The translations under genes were made by a program, and so were the position numbers. The notes under the pieces were generated by a model. The model was not told the DNA's origin and searched no databases. It saw only the letters and a list, made by a program, of their open reading frames with translations. From Phoenix dactylifera (taxonomy: Eukaryota; Streptophyta; Magnoliopsida; Arecales; Arecaceae): a stretch of DNA of 64,000 bases. The first letter of the stretch is position 1. Each line of letters starts with the position of its first letter. The DNA lies in contig NC_052395.1 of the NCBI RefSeq assembly GCF_009389715.1, positions 4,650,001-4,714,000 of the forward strand, read 5' to 3'. Shown here piece after piece: positions 58,801 to 64,000 of the stretch.

Positions 58801-61187
58801 GATGCCATTACCAAATAATAAGAATATAACTGTTTAAAAAGTAAAATTGGTTGTCAAAATATCAGGTAGCAACTCTCAATATGGAAAAAAGAAAAATGGG
58901 AAAACAAATGGAAATTGAATTGACAGCTTAATCAACAGGGCTACTACATGAAGGCATATCAGTATAATAAAAAAAACAATTGAGGTGAAGTTTACTCATG
59001 ATAAACATCAGTAGCTAAGACCTACAAATAAATTTTACAAATTTAAAAAAAATGGTTTCAAGATATTTAGCAGGAAAAGGAAATAAGCTCATACCAAGAA
59101 AAACTTTGACGCACTCATTTGCCTCAACTCCAGTATCTACAATGAAACAAATAAAAGAGGAAACTACAGTAAAAATTAGCTCTTTAAACTATAAAAGATC
59201 ACATTGAACCATAGAAAAGCTCAGGAAAAGTATAAGATGGTGAAGTAAATAGGGTCCAATAATGCAGTCATTGGTGCCCCCACAGAAGTTCAACAAAATT
59301 TGGTAGCATTACTTAGAACATTCATTGATAAATGCAACTTAATCAAATGCTGATTGTATGTAAAAGTGAAATGCAATCTTAAATTGTTGGGGGGGGGGAA
59401 TAAAAATAGGAGTGGATTTTTATTTATTAATAAAAGAAAATCATAGATCATCATACAAGAACATAAAATGCAAAAACAAAGATCATAAATCATTGTAACA
59501 AGCAACTGTAATGGAAGGACCAGCTTTAACATCATTACTCCACTTTGCTAGAGATATATGATATTCCTGTGCCAAAAATCTGGGATATCCATTTTGCATA
59601 TTAGGAAAGTCCAATCAATTAAGACATATCAAACATACAAAGACTAAATTGAAGATGGGGTAACAGCAAAATTGAATCAGAAGGCAAAAATTCATGTATG
59701 GATATAGATTTGCACATCATATCTTCACCAGATTATGGTACACAGTTGAATCTTTAGGAACCAGGCTTAAAGGCCAAGAAGAAGCTTCGACTGGGGGGAA
59801 TATGCAACAAGACCTAATTTTACCTCTCCAGATAAAATCAGGATCCGAAAGAACAGATGCCAAAACTATATGACCTGAACCAAGGCTGCTCAGGAGTTGA
59901 TGGAAAGGGGCATTTCAAAAAAGAAACCAAGCACAGTATTTCTAAGTTCCAATATATGAAAGTGATTTATGAGATGAAATCATATTTACCTGATCTCACA
60001 ACAACATCAGCTGGCAGGCAGATGCAAGATTGATTTAATTAAAAGAATGCCTAAAGACTTGTTTAGTGAACTTCGCGTTGAAACTTTATTGTTTAAAAGA
60101 TTTGAAAACAATAAAGTTTTGAGTTACTAAGGGCCTGTTTGGCACTGCTACTATATTTTTGCTTTTGTTTCCCTTCAAATTAGTGAATTCCCACATGGAC
60201 ATTGATGTAGAGCATAGAGTTCATTTTGCTCATTTCTGAAAGCAAAAAATCCTTGCCTCCAATACCTTGAAGATTTTCATAAAACAATTTGAAAAAGCAA
60301 ACTGGTTTCATCATATGGGGGACTGTTCAACACATTTTTCTTCTTGGTTTTTTTGAAAACAAAAACAGAAAATGAAAGCAATACCCAAAAGGCCCTGAAC
60401 AATCCAACTGTTCGAGGACTCAGAAAAGATTAGGCACTTCATCAAATTTCTCCATTTAAGATTAATATGTACCAAGGTATACAAAATTGAAAGGCGTATT
60501 GCATAATTCATTAATTATCATCGAGACAGTGCAGGCCATAATAGAAACCAGTGCAAGTAGCAATATTTTTCCTCCTTTCAGTCTTCCTAATTCTGGAAAA
60601 GATTTGATTTTCCCCCTTTTTGCTTTAAAAAAGGGTGTTTTGAGAATGAAAGCACCCAGCCCAGGCCATGCACCATCACGATAGCACTTCATATACTGAA
60701 CATCGAGATCTATATCTAAAAGCTCCCTCTGGCCAACTTGCAGAGCATCCTCGGAGGAAAATAGACAAAACAATAGAACAAAATGATGGTTGATAGCAAA
60801 AATAAAAAAAAAATGACGATATAAGCTAAAGTTGGCAGCGTCGTTCAAGAACGATAATTTTCCACGGGTTTAATTCAAAGAAGGCAAAATAAATCCTGGC
60901 GGACAAAAAAAAAAGTTTTTTCCTGAGAAAACCATGCAAAAATAGCAGAAAGACTTGATTATAGAAAACCTGACAGCTCGAGGAAGATTCTAACCTCATT
61001 TTGAAACCATAAAGCGAGCAAAATTACAAGAAAACAGCACAAAAACCTAAGAGAACAATACGACGGAGAGATCGGAGAGAGGGGTGAGGTGATTGCCGCC
61101 GAATTCCATACCGATATTGGCGAAACCAACGCGTCTCCGCTTCTTGGTGTCCCCCGAGATCTCCCCACCCTTCTGCTTCAGCGCCAT
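52806..61187 (-). CDS. HAT1: Histone acetyltransferase type B catalytic subunit HAT1 (10 exons, 469 aa)
   Basis: Acetylates newly made histone H4 (and H2A) before chromatin assembly, usually with an RbAp48/MSI1-type partner. Exons in coding order: 61187-61112, 59136-59095, 57922-57813, 56779-56711, 55407-55369, 55289-55216, 55111-55012, 54519-54438, 54336-54176, 53462-52806 (stop TAG). All junctions are GT-AG and the frame is continuous. The Hat1 N-terminal domain is recognisable by [16 protein letters not shown] (exon 3) and [13 protein letters not shown] (exon 4). The GNAT acetyl-CoA loop [10 protein letters not shown] lies near 259-268 in exon 10. KKRRR near the N-terminus may be a nuclear signal. 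The last exon encodes the C-terminal half without introns, including [16 protein letters not shown] and a charged tail. Length is about that of Arabidopsis HAG2. Introns carry two Tourist-like MITEs. Confidence 0.96.
55831..56476. mobile_element. Candidate Tourist-like MITE carrying a GGC repeat, in a HAT1 intron
   Basis: The left end TGTGCTGTTTGATGTTGC and the right end (inverted GGGCCTATTTGGCATC) are similar, and both are flanked by TAA (55828-55830 and 56477-56479). The interior has GGC triplet runs (from about 55963) grading into GGTGGCGAT/GGCAGC-type degenerate repeats. The inverted repeat is imperfect, so the boundaries are moderately sure. It lies in HAT1 intron 4. Confidence 0.5.
55962..56035. 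repeat. (GGC)n microsatellite
   Basis: Runs of GCGGCG broken by ATAGTGGTGG, the GC-richest part of an otherwise AT-rich intron. Frames crossing it give poly-Ala or poly-Pro and are artefacts. Confidence 0.9.
60131..60395. mobile_element. Candidate Tourist-like MITE in HAT1 intron 1
   Basis: The left end GGGCCTGTTTGGCACTGCT and the right end (inverted GGGCCTTTTGGGTATTGCT) match at most positions. The flanks are TAA on the left and TGA on the right, one base off the 3-bp duplication expected for PIF/Harbinger. The interior is AT-rich and has no coding. Length is 265 bases, typical of a MITE. Confidence 0.6.
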
Positions 61188-61440
61188 TTCCTCTCAAAAA
61201 GAACCCTAGCTTGGATTTAGGGCCTTGGTAGAAACCCTAGACGAGATAGGGGTCTAGGGTTTCGAAATACCCCGGGAGAGGACAGGCGGGAAATGGGAGC
61301 GCAGGTATATAAAAAGGGGGAAAGAAGGGCAGGAAAGGGTCGGCAGGGGGTTTTGAGTTACGAGCCACCTCAATCGTTCTCTAGGGAACTCGCCACGATT
61401 ATCAATTAGATCCATCCAGGAGGCTCTAGGGACGACGGCA
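61188..61440. promoter_or_regulatory. Upstream region and 5' UTR of HAT1
   Basis: GC-richer than its surroundings, directly upstream of the HAT1 ATG on the minus strand. On that strand a CTTTTTATATACC stretch at about 61301-61313 may serve as a TATA region, roughly 120 bases before the ATG. This is inference from position and composition. Confidence 0.35.
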
Positions 61441-61490
61441 ATGATCACTCACTGCTCCGTAACATCTAACCATGGCAAGAGACAAAGGAT

Positions 61491-61697
61491 TGCCAGGCCA
61501 AGCATATCTTTCGAGAAACCAATAAGGTTGCAGATTGAATGGCTGCTTATGTGGCCAGTCACTCTAGAGATACTCTATGGGATGAAAATGGTGAAATACT
61601 CCGAGCACTTCAGAACATTTTGTTTTCTGACTTTATTGGATGCATTCATACTCGTCAGGTATGAATCCACCTGCTTTAAAAAAGAAAAAAAAAAAGA
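61491..61697 (+). mobile_element. 5'-truncated LINE tail (RNase H end plus poly(A))
   Basis: In one frame it reads AKHIFRETNKVAD, a stop where Trp is usual, MAAYVASHSRDTLW and ENGEILRALQNILFSDF, the C-terminal end of a LINE RNase H domain. An A-rich tail follows at 61677-61695. GACAAAGGAT (61481-61490) before and GACAGAAAGAT (61696-61706) after look like an aged target duplication. Only about 200 bases of the LINE remain. Confidence 0.7.
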
Positions 61698-61869
61698 CAG
61701 AAAGATCCACTCATTTCCAGCAAAATAACAAAAAAAAAAAGAGAATCCGCTTACCACTTGAGGGCCTTCTGGAGCCCGTCCTGATGGAGTGGTCTCATCC
61801 GTCTGATCTTGGTTAGTAGATTTGGCGGAGACTCACTTATGCTAGAAAGTGGTAGACCATGAGATACCA

Positions 61870-61975
61870 TGTATATACATACATACAAGCATAATACATG
61901 CATACATATATATATATATATATACATACATACTCATATATATACATAAAATTATATATATATTTCTATATATAT
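61870..61975. repeat. (AT)n and ATAC-rich low-complexity tract
   Basis: Alternating TATA, ATACAT and ATATAT runs. No coding. Confidence 0.85.
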
Positions 61976-62467
61976 AGGCACATAATCTTTAATTTTTCGA
62001 TATTTTTAGTGCAATTGATCATAGTAAATAGTATTAGTCTTTGATTTTAATGCACTATTATTAAGTTTACGTACGCTCTCCTAATGAGAGGAGGATGGTT
62101 TATATCCGCATAAATCATTATAGTCGCAAAGGGTATGTGAAATAGAGATTTGACTATAACTCCATCATGGATCCTCTAAGTATTTTTAGATTCATATTTT
62201 TTCACAGCAATTATGTATGTATGAGAAACAAGAGAAGTGTACAATACTTATCTACAAGTGCACTTATCCAATTGATAAGAATTATCAATACATGCGCTTG
62301 ATCATACAAACTTCACACATTGTTGTTGCTTTCCTCCAATTTTTTATTGCCAAGATGTGACAGAAACTTGCGTCGTATTTTTTTTTGACTTGCTTGACAA
62401 TCATAACATATTTGGCATCCAAATTAAGTAGGTTAAGATACCATGGTTGCTCCTAGGCTTTCCAACT
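61976..62467. other. AT-rich intergenic sequence, nothing recognised
   Basis: I see no long frame, domain, RNA gene or paired repeat here. Confidence 0.45.
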
Positions 62468-62475
62468 CGCATGAC

Positions 62476-62917
62476 TAGGCCTGTTAACGAGCCGAGCTGC
62501 TCGGGCTCGGCTCGGGCTCGGCCCGTTAAAAGCTCGGCTCGAGCTCGGCTCGTTAGTCAAACGAGCTCGAGCCCGAGCCTAAAATGAGGCTCGTTTAAAT
62601 TCGAGCTCGAGCCCGAGCAGCTCACGAGCCCAAACGAGCTCGAGCCACAACAGTGAGACCAAGAAAATGGGCCTCATTTTAATGATATAAGAGCCTCATT
62701 TGTGGTATTTAATGTAGATTTTTGTTATGGGGCTCGAGCCCGAGCTCGAAACGAGCTTTACGAGCCCAAGCCCGAGCTTTTCTTTTACCAAACAAGCCCG
62801 AGCTCGAGCTCAATACAGAGCTCGGTACCGAGCCCGAGCCCGAGCCCGAGTTCTGTGAAACGAGCCAAGCCCGAGCCTCCCCAAGCTCGGGCTCGGCTCG
62901 GCTCGTTGACAGGCCTA
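62476..62917. mobile_element. hAT-type MITE rich in GAGCTCGAGC/GCTCGGCTCG repeats, intact ends
   Basis: 442 bases with an exact 8-bp target duplication CGCATGAC (62468-62475 and 62918-62925). The ends TAGGCCTGTTAACGAGCC and (inverted) TAGGCCTGTCAACGAGCC form an inverted repeat of over 20 bases with one mismatch. Both subterminal parts are dense arrays of CTCGAG/GAGCCCGAGC hexamers in both directions. An AT-richer core (about 62645-62730) has no transposase. Confidence 0.92.
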
Positions 62918-63091
62918 CGCATGACATGAAGATGGCCTTTATATAGCTAACGAGTCTTCTAGCATTGCTCCGATACATTCTATGGTGTAGGCTGGGATTG
63001 GGTCCAAGATATAATTTACATGCATAATAGTGTCATAAAATTATAGCATACCCACACATAAATATCAAGCTTGGTATATGACTAACTTGGA

Positions 63092-63254
63092 GCAGAAATC
63101 TTTCATTGCATAGCTCCTGCGGTGGATATGATAATAAAGATCATCTCAATTACAGTAAGGGCCGGCTCAAGCCCTAGGCGACCATAATAGAAAGAAATCT
63201 TTCATTTTATAGCTCCTGTGGTGGATATGACAACAAAGATCACCTCGACTGCAA
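63092..63254. repeat. Pair of about 65-bp direct repeats
   Basis: AGAAATCTTTCATT, ATAGCTCCTG, GGTGGATATGA and CTACAG/TTACAG phrases occur at 63092-63156 and again at 63191-63254, differing by transitions. Between them lies GGGCCGGCTCAAGCCCTAGG. The layout suggests a local duplication, or a large target duplication or element scar. Confidence 0.6.
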
Positions 63255-63261
63255 TCTACAG

Positions 63262-64000
63262 TAGACTTGACCACGGTCCGGTTCGAACCGGGGAACCGGA
63301 CCGGAACCGAACCGGAAAGAACCGGACCGGAACCGGAACCGTGTCTCACGGTTCTTAACCGAATAAGGTTCCGGTTCGGTTAAGGTTCCAGGTTTGATGG
63401 AACCGGAACCGGAACCGAAATCGGAATCGGAACCGGCAGTTCGGTTTCGGTTCTAACCGGAAAAAAACGACTATTTTACCCCTCCTAACAACTAAAAAAC
63501 GGCTAGTTTGAGGGGCATTTTGGGAAACAACTATTTTACCCCTCCTAACAACTAAAAAACGATTAGTTTGAGGGGCATTTTGGAAAACGAAAATTATCCC
63601 CAACACTATATATTCCCAAACGAAAATTATCCTCCATTTGAGGACAGTGAAGACTTATTTGACATTGGAACTAGCGGATCGTCTACAGCCGACAGCAATG
63701 ATAGTGATTGATCATTGAGGTAAGGGGGTTAATTGCTCAACCATGAAGGTAAGTGAACTATGAAGGATTTGATTCCTCTAAACCCCAAGAGGATACGTAG
63801 ACAACCTAATTTTAATTAAGTTCAAGCCTAATTTTTTCTTTTTTTATTTATAATAAAATAAATTAGTTCCAAATTATTTATTATTTTAATGTAATTTATT
63901 ATTTTTTATAATGTTATCTAGTTGTATTATTAAATTTTACTTTGATAGTAAATAATAAAATGTGGTACAAATTATCATTTTGTATTAATTACACAATCTA
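63262..64000. mobile_element. Left part of a GGTTCCGG-rich element, probably hAT-type, running off the window
   Basis: It begins near CTTGACCACGGTCCGGTTCG with dense AACCGGACCGG and GGTTCGGTT repeats in both directions, as in the subterminal zones of the two hAT MITEs here. A 60-bp tandem duplication follows (63471-63590). Then comes a short acidic frame, FEDSEDLFDIGTSGSSTADS, at about 63634-63690, which might start a transposase. The right end is outside the window, so neither class nor autonomy is proven. Confidence 0.45.
63471..63590. repeat. 60-bp tandem duplication, two copies
   Basis: CTATTTTACCCCTCCTAACA, ACTAAAAAACG and TAGTTTGAGGGGCATTTTGG repeat in exact 60-base register with few differences. 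Confidence 0.95.

Noticed and set aside
61441..61728. 95-codon plus-strand frame after HAT1, as a possible small gene
   Set aside because: The LINE RNase H similarity is in a different frame, and the frame runs into the poly(A) tail. The LINE remnant explains the segment.

Overview
This is a nuclear genomic window from a flowering plant. Four split genes with GT-AG introns sit among nested plant transposons. The protein sequences and the transposon types (a Tat-lineage Ty3/gypsy element, a chromovirus, LINE tails ending in an RNase H domain, and Tourist-like and hAT MITEs) suggest a monocot, possibly a palm. That placement is an inference, not a match.

Host genes. On the minus strand at 33-8374 is a 14-exon ATP-dependent 6-phosphofructokinase (538 aa). 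On the plus strand at 28253-31499 is a 4-exon DeSI/PPPDE-type deSUMOylating isopeptidase-like protein (215 aa). On the minus strand at 42214-51322 is the 13-exon alpha subunit of mitochondrial processing peptidase (507 aa). On the minus strand at 52806-61187 is the 10-exon type B histone acetyltransferase HAT1 (469 aa). Each model keeps an open frame through all its junctions. The genes belong to unrelated housekeeping pathways (glycolysis, ubiquitin-like protein removal, mitochondrial import, histone acetylation), and nothing suggests a cluster or shared pathway.

Layout. 8.4-11.7 kb: intergenic, with a decayed LINE tail, a CT microsatellite and a G-rich minisatellite. 11.7-21.8 kb: a decayed Tat-like gypsy element on the plus strand. 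It has gag, protease, reverse transcriptase, RNase H and integrase, a 78-bp tandem array, an antisense ORF on the opposite strand and a 3' LTR, but no recognisable 5' LTR. 21.8-24.3 kb: unassigned repetitive DNA ending in a 48-bp tandem array. 24.3-27.5 kb: an LTR-bounded, internally deleted chromovirus on the minus strand. 28-32 kb: the DeSI gene. 32.6-41.7 kb: an orphan exon, then a nested stack consisting of a Tourist-like element holding an hAT-like element and a LINE, with a 3.2-kb solo LTR inside the LINE. 42-61.2 kb: MPP-alpha and HAT1, head to tail, with MITEs in their introns. 61.2-64 kb: a LINE tail, a complete hAT MITE and the left end of another element.

The best-supported transposon insertions have exact target-site duplications readable in the sequence: GATAG for the solo LTR, CTGCGTTGCA for the LINE, and 8-bp repeats for three hAT-type elements. 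No new multigene system is evident. The most interesting material is transposon biology: the antisense gene in the Tat element, stop codons consistent with loss of methylated CHG cytosines, a deletion derivative that kept gag-protease and a chromodomain, and a family of GTACCG-rich hAT MITEs in introns.
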